A DNA stretch of 36,140 nt from positions 1 to 36,140 of the forward strand of contig DROJ01000170.1 in the NCBI GenBank assembly GCA_011321935.1, in the 5' to 3' direction. The notes under the pieces were generated by a model. That model searched no databases. It was given only the letters and a program-made list of their open reading frames with translations, and was not told the DNA's origin. A program made the position numbers and the translations under genes. Shown in pieces: positions 8,846 through 18,240 of this stretch (position 1 is its first letter; each line of letters begins with the position of its first letter). The stretch comes from Bacteroidota bacterium (lineage in GTDB: Bacteria; Bacteroidota; Bacteroidia; Chitinophagales; Saprospiraceae).

Positions 8846-10018
8846 ATGAAAAAGTTTTATAAAAAATATCCGGGGCTTACCATTTTCCTGTTCAATGCCG
8901 TTGTTATTTTTGCTATCCTCCAAATGGCGGATTTATATTTCAAAAATAAATTCAGCAACGATAATGTTGGGTATAAGAACAAAGGCATAAAAAGGGACAT
9001 CCGCCTGCGGGAAGGCAGGCCGCTCGCCGACCTGTATATTGTCCCAAACGACGACATTATAGGCCGCAGCGATAACCTGGAACAGAAACCTTATATTCAC
9101 CGATATGACGAAAACGGGTTTTTGTTGCCCAACAACGGCTATGAAAACCCCGATGCCGAAATATATTTTTTGGGAGGGTCAACGACGATGTGTTCATTCA
9201 ACGAAGAGACGGCCCGATTCCCTTATTTGTGCGGAAAACTATTGTCTGAAAAAACCGGGAAAAAAATAAATACTTATAATGCCGCGCATTCCAATAACAA
9301 TTCCCTCCATTCCATTAATATTTTATTGAATAAAATAATCCCCCAAAAACCGGACAAGGTAGTGATGATGCACAATTGCAATGATTTCTGCACCTTATCT
9401 ACTTATGAAAATTATTGGAACAACAACAGCCGCGACCTCGCCCCTCTTTTTGAAACGCCTGCGCCAAGAAAGCCTTTCCTTTCCATGTTGGTTTCATTAA
9501 AAGACTGGTTGTTCCCAAGTTTATACACTGCCGTAGAAAAAGCTGTTTCGGGAAAGAAAACAACCGCTTCTGGTATTTCAAAAAAAAAGAAAGCATATAT
9601 GGGCGACGGTTATTATGTGGATTTATTTTCAAAAAACCTCGAACTGTTTATTGCCATGTGCAGGGCCGAAAACATCGAGCCGGTACTGATGACCCAAGCC
9701 CACCGATTATTGGAAAAACCTGAGCCTGCTGTTCAAAAATATTATGAGTTTATGGCCGGGCCATATGAGCACCAAGTTCCTTTGTCATATGCCCAATTCA
9801 GAAACCTGGAATTAATATTTAATGAAACCATCCGAAAGGTCGGGGCAGCAGAAAAGGTGATGGTCATTGATCTGGAAAAAAACATTCCCGCTCAAAAAGA
9901 GTATATGTACGACCCTTATCACTTAACGGACAAAGGCTGTGAAATGGCGGCAGCTATTATAAGCGACTCTCTTGCTGCGCCCATGCTTGCCGATATGCGC
10001 GGCATAAGCGCAAATTAA
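8846..10018 (+). CDS. SGNH/GDSL-type hydrolase-like protein with N-terminal TM anchor
   Basis: 390 aa; N-terminal TM helix, 'IYFLGGSTTMCSF' (block I-like), 'NNNSLHSINILLNKI', 'MMHNCNDF', and C-terminal 'YMYDPYHLTDKG' (D-x-x-H). Confidence 0.75.
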   Translation: MKKFYKKYPGLTIFLFNAVVIFAILQMADLYFKNKFSNDNVGYKNKGIKRDIRLREGRPLADLYIVPNDDIIGRSDNLEQKPYIHRYDENGFLLPNNGYENPDAEIYFLGGSTTMCSFNEETARFPYLCGKLLSEKTGKKINTYNAAHSNNNSLHSINILLNKIIPQKPDKVVMMHNCNDFCTLSTYENYWNNNSRDLAPLFETPAPRKPFLSMLVSLKDWLFPSLYTAVEKAVSGKKTTASGISKKKKAYMGDGYYVDLFSKNLELFIAMCRAENIEPVLMTQAHRLLEKPEPAVQKYYEFMAGPYEHQVPLSYAQFRNLELIFNETIRKVGAAEKVMVIDLEKNIPAQKEYMYDPYHLTDKGCEMAAAIISDSLAAPMLADMRGISAN

Positions 10019-10034
10019 TTTCCACCAATATTCA

Positions 10035-11168
10035 GTGAAAATATTACAAATAATACCGACCTATAAACCAGCTTATATATATGGCGGCACGGTGTTTTGC
10101 GTCAGCTTATTGTGCGAGAGCCTTGTGAAAGCAAAGCATGAAGTAAAGATGCTGACAACTACGGCCAATGGAAAAGAAGAATTAAATGTGCAGCCGGGCG
10201 TGTTGCAAAATGTGGACGGGGTGCAGGTCGTATATTATCCCCGTTGGACCAAAGACCATTCCCAGTTTTCGCCGGGGCTGCTTGCCGCTGTTTGGAGGGA
10301 CTGCAAAAAATACGATACCGTGCATATCCATTCTTGGTGGAATCTGTCGGTCATGTTTTCGGTGCTGATATGTTGGCTGAGGGGGGTGAGGCCGATACTC
10401 TCGCCGCACGGCATGTTGAGCGATTTTTCATTTAATAAAAGCCACGGGGGGATAAAAAACATTTTCCACAAATATATTGGTTCGTTCCTTTTGAGGCAAA
10501 CACATATGCACCTGACCTCGGTTGCCGAACAAAAACAACTTGGCGGTATAAACGAGGATAATTTTGTATTGCCCAATTTTATCGAAACGGCCGACAACCC
10601 TGAACTGCAAAAAAAAGAAAACGATATTTTCACTTTAATATTCCTCTCCCGCATCCATCCAAAAAAAAATATAGAAGGCTTGATAGATGCGCTGGCAATA
10701 ATTGATTTTAATATTAAATTGCAAATAGTCGGCCCAGGGGAAAAAGAATATATTGAGGAACTGAAAAAAAGGGCAGAAGAAAAGAACGTCGCAAAAAATA
10801 TAGAATGGCTGGGCGAACTGCACGGCGATATAAAATTCCAGCATTTGGCGGCAGCCGATATATTTGTGCTTACTTCGCACAACGAAAATTTTGCATTGGT
10901 AGTGACCGAAGCATTATCGGCAGGCACGCCGGTATTGGTTTCAGAAAACGTCGGCTTGGCCAATTATGTGAAAGAAAACGACCTCGGTTGGCTGTGCAGC
11001 ACGGAGGCAGACAATATTGCGCAAGCCATTAAATCGGCATATACCGAAAAAGAAAAAAGGGCTGCCATCCGCAAAAAAGCACCCGCCAAAATCCAGCATG
11101 ATTTCTCCCCAAAAGTTTTGAGCGACCGTTATACACAACAATACAACCGGCTTAAAAAACATGCCTGA
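10035..11168 (+). CDS. Glycosyltransferase family 4 (GTG start)
   Basis: 377 aa; 'IPTYKPAYIYGGTVFCVSLLCESLVKAKHEVKMLTT', 'FLSRIHPKKNIEGLIDAL', 'VLTSHNENFALVVTEALSAGTPVLVSENVG'. Confidence 0.9.
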   Translation: MKILQIIPTYKPAYIYGGTVFCVSLLCESLVKAKHEVKMLTTTANGKEELNVQPGVLQNVDGVQVVYYPRWTKDHSQFSPGLLAAVWRDCKKYDTVHIHSWWNLSVMFSVLICWLRGVRPILSPHGMLSDFSFNKSHGGIKNIFHKYIGSFLLRQTHMHLTSVAEQKQLGGINEDNFVLPNFIETADNPELQKKENDIFTLIFLSRIHPKKNIEGLIDALAIIDFNIKLQIVGPGEKEYIEELKKRAEEKNVAKNIEWLGELHGDIKFQHLAAADIFVLTSHNENFALVVTEALSAGTPVLVSENVGLANYVKENDLGWLCSTEADNIAQAIKSAYTEKEKRAAIRKKAPAKIQHDFSPKVLSDRYTQQYNRLKKHA

Positions 11169-12009
11169 TTCTCCATTTACTTTTGTCATCCTGACCTTCA
11201 ACGAGGAGGAGCATTTGCCCCGGCTGCTCGGTTCTATAAAAGAATTAAATGCGCCGACCTATATTTTGGATTCGGGCAGCACGGACGCAACGCTGGAAAT
11301 TGCCGAACAATATGGCGCAACAACGGCGTACAATAAATTCATCAACCACCCCAAACAATGGGACCGTGCGCTGCACCTTTTTCCGATAAATACACCGTGG
11401 ACGATCGGCCTTGATGCCGACCAAATAGTGACGCCGGAATTATTTGAATTATTAAAAGATTTTAAAGACGAAAATATCCCCGAAAATATAAACGGCATAT
11501 ATTTCAACCGGAAAAATTATTTCAAAGGCAGGTGGATCAAGCACGGCGGTTATTTCCCAAAATATTTGTTGAAAATGTTCCGTACCAATATCGGGCGCTC
11601 GGATTTAAACCAAAACATGGACCACCGCTTTGTTGTGCCGGGCGAAACATTGGTCTGGAAAAAAGGCTATTTAATTGAAGAAAATTTAAAAGAAAACGAT
11701 ATTGCCTCATGGATTTCGAAGCACAATAAATACAGCACCTTGCAGGCATTGGAAGAAATAGAAAGAAAAAAAGGGCAGCGTGTTCAGGCATTAAAGCCCA
11801 AGCTGTTTGGCAACCCCGACCAACGCACGGCATGGTTCAAAAAAAGATGGTTCGATGCGCCGCTCATGGTCCGACCGATGGTTTATTTTATTTGGCGCTA
11901 TTTTTTCAAATTAGGTTTTCTTGACGGGAAGGAAGGTTTTATATTCCATTTTTTGCAAGCCTTTTGGTACCGTCTGGTGATTGATATAAAAATTGATGAA
12001 AATATTTAG
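11161..12009 (+). CDS. Glycosyltransferase family 2 (WaaE-like)
   Basis: 282 aa, overlaps the previous gene by 8 nt; 'FVILTFNEEEHLPRLLGSIKE', 'ILDSGSTDATLEIAEQYGA', 'IGLDADQIVTPELF'. Confidence 0.9.
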   Translation: MPDSPFTFVILTFNEEEHLPRLLGSIKELNAPTYILDSGSTDATLEIAEQYGATTAYNKFINHPKQWDRALHLFPINTPWTIGLDADQIVTPELFELLKDFKDENIPENINGIYFNRKNYFKGRWIKHGGYFPKYLLKMFRTNIGRSDLNQNMDHRFVVPGETLVWKKGYLIEENLKENDIASWISKHNKYSTLQALEEIERKKGQRVQALKPKLFGNPDQRTAWFKKRWFDAPLMVRPMVYFIWRYFFKLGFLDGKEGFIFHFLQAFWYRLVIDIKIDENI

Positions 12010-12164
12010 GAACGATAAAATAATAAGCCAAACCCCAAATTTCAAATTCAAAAAGTATAATCCCCCCAGTCCATTATGATTGAGAAATTTGTTGCCCGTA
12101 ATTTCTGATTTCATAATTTCCAATTTCCAAATTTTTAACCACGTAAAACTTTCACAAAAAAACG

Positions 12165-13922
12165 ATGATGTACACACTCGGAATTAATGCATACCACGGC
12201 GACGCATCTGCCTGCATATATAAAGACGGCAAATTGATAGCCGCTACCGAAGAAGAGCGCATCCGCCGCGTCAAGCATTGGGCGGGGCTGCCGACCGAAG
12301 CTGTTAAATTTTGCCTCGAAGAGGCAGGCATCCAACTCGATGAGGTGGACGTGATAACGGTGTCTCGCAATCCCTGGGCAAAAGTTGCCCATAAAATAAT
12401 GTTCACTTTAAAGAACCGCACTTCATTGAGTTCCATCAAAAAGAAAGCGACCCATATCGGCGGCGTGAAAACGATAAAAGCGGATGTGGCGCATGCCCTC
12501 GGCTATAATGGCACGCCGATGAAAGCCAAGGTCAAATTTATCGAGCACCACCGCAGCCATATGGCGAGCGCCTTTTTTGTGTCGCCTTTCGAGGAGTCCG
12601 CTATCCTTTCCGTTGACGGGATGGGCGACTTTACCTCCACCATGAGGGGCACGGGAAAAGGCAACAAAATATCGGTGATCGACAGCGTGACCTTCCCGCA
12701 TTCGGTGGGCTATTTTTATACTTGTTTTACCCAGTTCCTCGGTTTCCCAAATTTTGGCGATGAATATAAAATGATGGGTCTCTCCCCATACGGCACACCG
12801 GATGAAGCGCTGATGAAAAAGATCCGGCAGTTTATCAAACTAAAGAAAAACGGCCTTTTTGAATTAGACCTGAAATATCTCAACCGGGCGAGGCAGGGCG
12901 ATTGGTCGAGTGTTGACGAGAATGGACGACCGATCATCAAATTAAAATACAGCGATTATTTTATCAGCAAATTTGGCCCCCCCCGCAAAAAGGACGAGCC
13001 GCTTGCGCAGGCGCACATGGACCTCGCCGCCTCGGTGCAACGGGTCTGTGAGGAAGTCATTTTCCACATGGCCGAAGACCTTTATAAAAAGACGGGGCTG
13101 AAAAACCTGTGCATTACCGGAGGCGTGGCGCAGAACTCGGTGGCCAACGGGAAGGTCATCGAAAACACTTCTTTTGAAAACCTTTTTGTCCCGCCTGCGG
13201 GGCACGACGGAGGCACCTCGGTAGGCTCGGCATTGTTCCATTACCACCACGATTTGAACCACCCGCGTTCCCCCTTTTCGCACCAGGCATTTACGGGGGC
13301 TGTTTTTACAAACGACGAAATCGAGGCTTATTTGAAGACCCGCGACCTGAATGGTTTTTCGGTAAAAAAATATGCGGAAGACGAGCTGTTCGAGGTAGTG
13401 GCCAATGGCCTCGTGAATGGCTGCGTGGTCGGCTGGTACCAGGGCAGGGCAGAGTTTGGGCCACGGGCACTGGGCAACCGGTCCATCATTGTTGACCCCT
13501 CCCGCGAGGATGCGAAAGAGCTGTTAAATTCAAAAATAAAGCGGCGGGAGAGCTTCCGTCCTTTTGCGCCCTCCATTTTAAAAGAGGCAACGGGCGAATA
13601 TTTTGAGCAGGTTGACGACGTGCCATATATGGAGAAGGTTTATAAAATAAAAAAGGAAAAACGGGCATCCATCCCCGCTGTCACCCACGTTGATGGCACG
13701 GGCAGGCTGCAGACGGTATCGAAAAAAGACGCGCCCCGTTACCACCGCCTCATCTCCACATTTTACAAAAAATCAGGCGTGCCTATTTTGTTGAACACTT
13801 CTTTCAACGAAAACGAACCCATCGTAAATACGCCCGAACATGCACTCGAATGTTTCCTCCGCACCAAAATGGACATGCTGGTGCTGGAAAATTTTGTGGT
13901 CAGCAGAAGAGGGTTAAAATGA
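12165..13922 (+). CDS. Second NodU/CmcH-type carbamoyltransferase
   Basis: 585 aa; '[34 protein letters not shown]', '[29 protein letters not shown]', '[23 protein letters not shown]', '[26 protein letters not shown]'. Confidence 0.95.
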   Translation: MMYTLGINAYHGDASACIYKDGKLIAATEEERIRRVKHWAGLPTEAVKFCLEEAGIQLDEVDVITVSRNPWAKVAHKIMFTLKNRTSLSSIKKKATHIGGVKTIKADVAHALGYNGTPMKAKVKFIEHHRSHMASAFFVSPFEESAILSVDGMGDFTSTMRGTGKGNKISVIDSVTFPHSVGYFYTCFTQFLGFPNFGDEYKMMGLSPYGTPDEALMKKIRQFIKLKKNGLFELDLKYLNRARQGDWSSVDENGRPIIKLKYSDYFISKFGPPRKKDEPLAQAHMDLAASVQRVCEEVIFHMAEDLYKKTGLKNLCITGGVAQNSVANGKVIENTSFENLFVPPAGHDGGTSVGSALFHYHHDLNHPRSPFSHQAFTGAVFTNDEIEAYLKTRDLNGFSVKKYAEDELFEVVANGLVNGCVVGWYQGRAEFGPRALGNRSIIVDPSREDAKELLNSKIKRRESFRPFAPSILKEATGEYFEQVDDVPYMEKVYKIKKEKRASIPAVTHVDGTGRLQTVSKKDAPRYHRLISTFYKKSGVPILLNTSFNENEPIVNTPEHALECFLRTKMDMLVLENFVVSRRGLK

Positions 13923-14158
13923 AATTGGAAATTGAGAAATTGAGAAATTAGAAATTAGAAATTGAGAAATTAGAAATTGAGAAATTATTAAAACCCGTTC
14001 CCTATGGTTTAATAGTTTCCCAATTTCCCAATTTCCCAATTTCCCAATTTCCCAATTTCCCAATTTCCCAATTTCCCAATTTCCAATTTCCAAATTTCCA
14101 ATTTCCAATTCCCCAATTTCCAATTTCTCAATTTCCAATTTCCAATTTCCTAATTTCT
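13921..14158. repeat. Self-complementary minisatellite: GAAATTGA/TAGAAATT block, then TTTCCCAA octamers and TTTCCAA heptamers
   Basis: Eight consecutive perfect tttcccaa octamers at 14016-14079, then degenerate tttccaa units. The left block (13921-13987) is complementary to the right block. It starts at the stop codon of the carbamoyltransferase. Confidence 0.95.
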
Positions 14159-14164
14159 ATTATC

Positions 14165-15154
14165 ATGTTTTACAACGGAACATGCCCATTGGGCAAGCCA
14201 TTGAAAGTACCAACCACGGTCAATGAGGCGACGGATAAATACCTCGCTTTGGAAACAGCCGACGACATCAAAAAATATTACGACGACAATGGCTACGTGG
14301 TGCGCCGCAACTTGATCCCAACAGATTTGTGCGATCAGATACTCCGCAATTTCCGGGAGGAAGTGAAGCCCTACAAAGGCTATATTTACCGGCAGGCATC
14401 TGCCAACCCGGAGAAGCACAAGTTCACCGAGCATGATTATATGCTCAATTCAATTTTAAATATCCAGTCGGTCAGCAGCAAAGATTTTCCCCATTTCCGG
14501 CCGAACGGCTTGGGCATACTCACCCACAAATCTGTTCAGGATACTATGCAAATATTGATGGGCGAAGCGCCCAAGCTGATGCAGTCCATGTATTTTGAAG
14601 GAAACCCCGCCACCTGGGCGCACCAGGATTGTTATTACCTCGACTCGGAAAAGGACGGGGCCATGATCGGCATGTGGCTGGCATTGGAAGACATCCACCC
14701 GGGTGGCGGGCGTTTTTACGTTTACCCTACCAGCCACAAAATAGACATCCGCAAAAACGGGGGCGATTTCGACATTGCCTTCCACCACGACAGGTACAAG
14801 GCTTTGGTGAAAAAAATAATAAAGGACTTTGACCTTAATTGCGAAGCACCCATGCTCAAAAAAGGGGATGTGCTTTTTTGGGGTTCAAAAACCATCCACG
14901 GGGCATTGGATACCTTTGAGCCGCAACACTCAAGAAATTCGATAACCGGCCATTTCATCCCTGAATCAACAAGGTTCTTGTCGCTGCAGGCTTTCATCAG
15001 GCCGACCAAACTCAAAAAGGTCAACGGCATCAATGTCTTTTCACCCAAAGACCTCGACGTGGCCAAAAACAGGGCGATCATGAAAGTGGAAACCACCTTT
15101 CCAAAAGCATTTCAATTTGTCAAAAAAATGGCCGTAAAAGCAGCTACCAAATAA
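14165..15154 (+). CDS. Phytanoyl-CoA dioxygenase (PhyH) family Fe(II)/2-oxoglutarate oxygenase
   Basis: 329 aa; 'DNGYVVRRNLIPTDLCDQILRNF', 'WAHQDCYYLDSEKDGAMIGMWLALEDIHPGGGRFYVYPTSHK' (H-x-D), 'VLFWGSKTIHGALDT', 'NSITGHFIPES'. Confidence 0.88.
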   Translation: MFYNGTCPLGKPLKVPTTVNEATDKYLALETADDIKKYYDDNGYVVRRNLIPTDLCDQILRNFREEVKPYKGYIYRQASANPEKHKFTEHDYMLNSILNIQSVSSKDFPHFRPNGLGILTHKSVQDTMQILMGEAPKLMQSMYFEGNPATWAHQDCYYLDSEKDGAMIGMWLALEDIHPGGGRFYVYPTSHKIDIRKNGGDFDIAFHHDRYKALVKKIIKDFDLNCEAPMLKKGDVLFWGSKTIHGALDTFEPQHSRNSITGHFIPESTRFLSLQAFIRPTKLKKVNGINVFSPKDLDVAKNRAIMKVETTFPKAFQFVKKMAVKAATK

Positions 15155-15188
15155 TAAGGGAAGAACAAAGGAAGCCTTAAACACCATC

Positions 15189-16121
15189 ATGAAACGTGCT
15201 ATAAAAAACCGTTTAAAATCATTGTCGAGACAGCTCTTTGAGGGCGGGCAACGTTTGGGAATCAATATCCTGCCCCACCATTTTTATTCGCAAACGCCTG
15301 ATATTGCCGCCCTGAAAAAAGATACTTACTGGAAGGCAGCTTCTTCCATGTACGGCATACAGGGCACCGAGATAGAAGGGCAAGTGGCTTTTGCCCAATC
15401 TTGTTTCACTCCAGAACTGACTGCTGCCCTGTCCCATTTAGACGTTCACAAGACTGCTATTGTTGAAAATGGAGAGGATGGAGGTTACGGCCCCATCGAA
15501 GCAGATTTTCTTTATTGTTTTGTCAGCAAACAAAGGCCAAAGAAAATCGTACAGGTGGGTTGCGGTGTATCTACTTCGATAGTTTTGAGGGCGGCCAAAG
15601 ATGCTGGTTACCGCCCAGAAGTAGTTTGTGTTGAACCATTTCCGATGCCGTTTTTAGAAAAAATGAACGCCGAAGGGCGCATTCGTTTGGTAAAGGAAAA
15701 AGCCCAAAAGGTAGATTTGGAAACCTTGACTGACTTGGGCGAAAATGACCTGTTTTTTGTAGATTCCACGCATACCGTTAAACCCGGAAGCGAAGTCAAC
15801 CGCATTATACTAGAGGTGTTGCCCCGTTTGAAAAAAGGGGTTTTTGTACACTTCCACGATATTTATTTCCCATTCGATTACAAACGGGACCTATTAGAAG
15901 GAGACCTATTTTTTTGGGCAGAAAGTACTTTGCTCCATGCTTTTTTGGTGGGCAACAATCGCTATACCATCAGGGCTGCGCTCAGTATGATCCATTACGG
16001 TGAGCCTGGAGCATTAAAAAAATTGATCCCTCATTATGAGCCGGAAAACAATGACCAAGGCTTGCAGGCTGGGAGAGGAAAGCATTTTCCAAGTGCTATT
16101 TACTTGCAAACAGTCAATTGA
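15189..16121 (+). CDS. Class I SAM-dependent methyltransferase (Methyltransf_24-like)
   Basis: 310 aa; 'KKIVQVGCGVSTSIVLRAAKDAGYRPEVVCVEPFP', 'DLFFVDSTHTVKPGSEVNRIILEVLPRLKKGVFVHFHDIYFPFDY'. Confidence 0.85.
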   Translation: MKRAIKNRLKSLSRQLFEGGQRLGINILPHHFYSQTPDIAALKKDTYWKAASSMYGIQGTEIEGQVAFAQSCFTPELTAALSHLDVHKTAIVENGEDGGYGPIEADFLYCFVSKQRPKKIVQVGCGVSTSIVLRAAKDAGYRPEVVCVEPFPMPFLEKMNAEGRIRLVKEKAQKVDLETLTDLGENDLFFVDSTHTVKPGSEVNRIILEVLPRLKKGVFVHFHDIYFPFDYKRDLLEGDLFFWAESTLLHAFLVGNNRYTIRAALSMIHYGEPGALKKLIPHYEPENNDQGLQAGRGKHFPSAIYLQTVN

Positions 16122-16381
16122 CGGTCTAATTAATAAGCGCTTTTTTTTCATGGATTTCACAGGAAAGGGCGTACCTTTACCGCTCAATCGTTTTTCTGCT
16201 CTTGGCTCAAGTATCTACCCTTCTATCCTCACGCCATGCTTTATGAAATCATAAAGCAGCCGTTGAGTGATCTGGTCTTAACACCTGTAACAAAAAAAAA
16301 CTCGTAATCCCCCTTTCGATTATTTGAACATTCGCGCATGGTTTCTATCGGGAATAGGCCGTGTTAGATCCCACAAAAATT

Positions 16382-17155
16382 ATGAAAATATCAATTATTA
16401 CTGTCAGTTACAACAGTGCAAAGACTATCGAAGATACGCTGGTATGTGTTCGGGAACAATCGCACGAAAACATTGAGCATATCGTGGTGGACGGAGCATC
16501 AAAAGATGGCACCCAAGAAATCGTCGAGCGCTATAAAGACGGCTTGGCAAACGTAATCATAGAGCCGGACTACGGGATTTATGATGCCATGAACAAAGGC
16601 ATCAGGTCTGCCACGGGCGACATTATCGGCTTCCTGAATGCCGATGACTGTTACGTGAGCGACAACGTACTTGCAAAAGTTGCCGAGGCTTTTTCCAATA
16701 CCGACACCGATTCCGTTTACGGTGACCTCTGCTATGTGAGCAACGACGATACCAATGAAATACTCCGTTTTTGGAAAGCTGGAAAATGTACGGCCAAGGG
16801 TTTTCTCAATGGCTGGATGCCACCCCACCCTACTTTTTTCGTAAAACGGTCTGTCTTAGAAAAATACGGCATTTTCGATCCTACCTTCCGCTTTGCCGGC
16901 GACTACGAACTCATCCTGCGCCTGCTTTACAAACATAATATTTCCACCCACTACATTCCCTTTTGCATGGTCAAAATGCGCATCGGCGGTGCCGGCAACC
17001 GCTGGATGGAAAACCGCTTGATCGCCAACCTCGAAGACCGCCTCGCCTGGAAAAAGAACAACCTGAAACCACGGCCATATACCACTTTGTTGAAACCGCT
17101 GAGGAAGGTGCTGCAATTTGCAGGCATGAGAAAAAAAGCCGCTTTCCTTTCCTGA
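16382..17155 (+). CDS. Glycosyltransferase family 2
   Basis: Start chosen at MKISIITVSYNSAKTIED; 'IEHIVVDGASKDGTQEIVERY', 'IIGFLNADDCY', 'PTFFVKRSVLEKYGIFDPTFRFAGDYELILRLL'. Confidence 0.92.
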   Translation: MKISIITVSYNSAKTIEDTLVCVREQSHENIEHIVVDGASKDGTQEIVERYKDGLANVIIEPDYGIYDAMNKGIRSATGDIIGFLNADDCYVSDNVLAKVAEAFSNTDTDSVYGDLCYVSNDDTNEILRFWKAGKCTAKGFLNGWMPPHPTFFVKRSVLEKYGIFDPTFRFAGDYELILRLLYKHNISTHYIPFCMVKMRIGGAGNRWMENRLIANLEDRLAWKKNNLKPRPYTTLLKPLRKVLQFAGMRKKAAFLS

Positions 17156-17212
17156 TTTTCCGGAAAATGATTTTTATGAAATAAGACCTAAAGCCCCTAA
17201 AAGAATAAAAAA

Positions 17213-17252
17213 AGCCCTGCGGATTTTACAACCCGCAGGGCTTCTTTTTTTT
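17213..17252 (+). terminator. Rho-independent terminator
   Basis: agccctgcgg-attttacaa-cccgcagggct followed by tcttttttttt, about 55 nt after the GT2 stop. Confidence 0.9.
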
Positions 17253-17393
17253 AGTCTGCAGTCATTTAGTCCGCAGTCATTTAGTCCACAGTCCCCAGTC
17301 TGATCGGAGTCCTACTTTAGGTCAGTCGGTTTTATCTCTACGTCTAAAGTAAGGCTCCAATCAGACTGTGGACTGTGGACTAAATGACTGAAG
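17253..17393. repeat. Heptamer-type repeats (agtcatt/tagtccac) forming a 46-bp-arm inverted repeat
   Basis: Left arm 17275-17320 agtcatttagtccacagtccccagtctgatcggagtcctactttag; right arm 17344-17389 is its reverse complement with 4 mismatches by eye. Additional agtctgc/agtcatt/tagtccgc units lie outside. Confidence 0.92.
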
Positions 17394-17402
17394 ACTGAGC
17401 AG

Positions 17403-18068
17403 CTACCCCTCCCTCTCCGCTTTTGTTTTTTCAAAAATGTCCCTTTCCAAAAAGTATTTGCTGTCCAACGGTTCGTCTTCCCAAACAGGTCGCTGCTCTT
17501 CTTCATCCGTTTCGATTTCTTCCTTGTACCAGTAGGCGGTAAAAATGCCGACGAGGCCTCCGAGCAAATGGCTTTCCCAAGAAATGCCTTCTTGGTTGGG
17601 CAAGATGCCCAAAAAATAACTGCTGTAAAGCACCGTAACAATCAGGGCCAAAACAATGGACTTGAGGCTGCGCCGAAAAATGCCCATCCAAAAAACAAAT
17701 GATACCAGCCCATATACGACCCCGCTGGCACCAATATGGAATACCCTTCGTGCAAATATCCAAACGGCCAGCCCCGTGAGGAAGTAGATCATGAGCATGC
17801 TCCGTTTGGCTACCCGCGGATAGAAATAAACAATCATCAAAGAAAGGACAAACAGGGGGGCAGAATTGGAAATCAAGTGGGGAAGGCCGCTATGGATGAG
17901 CGGCGAAAACAAAATGCCCCGCAGCCCAAAAACCTCCCTCGGGAAAACCCCAAATTTGCCGAAGTCCATGCCCGATACCATTTGGATAAAATGAACGCCC
18001 CACAACAGGGCAACGAGTTGAACTGGAAGGCGAAGGCTATCAATGATGCGCTTTTGTTGTTCGGCCAT
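17403..18068 (-). CDS. Rhomboid family intramembrane serine protease
   Basis: 221 aa; 'SGLPHLISNSAPLF', catalytic 'HIGASGVVYGLVSFVFWMGIF' (GxSG), 'WESHLLGGLVGIFTAYWYK' (catalytic His). Confidence 0.93.
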   Translation of the reverse strand: MAEQQKRIIDSLRLPVQLVALLWGVHFIQMVSGMDFGKFGVFPREVFGLRGILFSPLIHSGLPHLISNSAPLFVLSLMIVYFYPRVAKRSMLMIYFLTGLAVWIFARRVFHIGASGVVYGLVSFVFWMGIFRRSLKSIVLALIVTVLYSSYFLGILPNQEGISWESHLLGGLVGIFTAYWYKEEIETDEEEQRPVWEDEPLDSKYFLERDIFEKTKAEREG

Positions 18069-18240
18069 AATGGTAATTCCCCCCGGTTTTTAGGTAAACG
18101 GGAAGATGGTAAAAATAGGTTTTTTTCGGGCAAACTTTTATTCTTGCGTCAAAAAAAATAACACTTCCCGCACCGTCAACCTTTCCCATTTTTATTCTGA
18201 AATGTATATCTTTCCCGCCTCAATCATAAAACACTTTAAT

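Noticed and set aside
10235-10963. 242-aa minus-strand ORF
   Set aside because: Antisense to a GT4 gene; Ser/Phe/Cys-rich translation without domain features.
13914-14138. 74-aa ORF ([32 protein letters not shown]...)
   Set aside because: Translation of the octamer/heptamer minisatellite; no independent coding evidence.
16122-16360. Possible remnant gene or mobile element in the gap before the GT2 gene
   Set aside because: Only short frames and no recognisable protein similarity or terminal repeats; cannot be supported from sequence alone.
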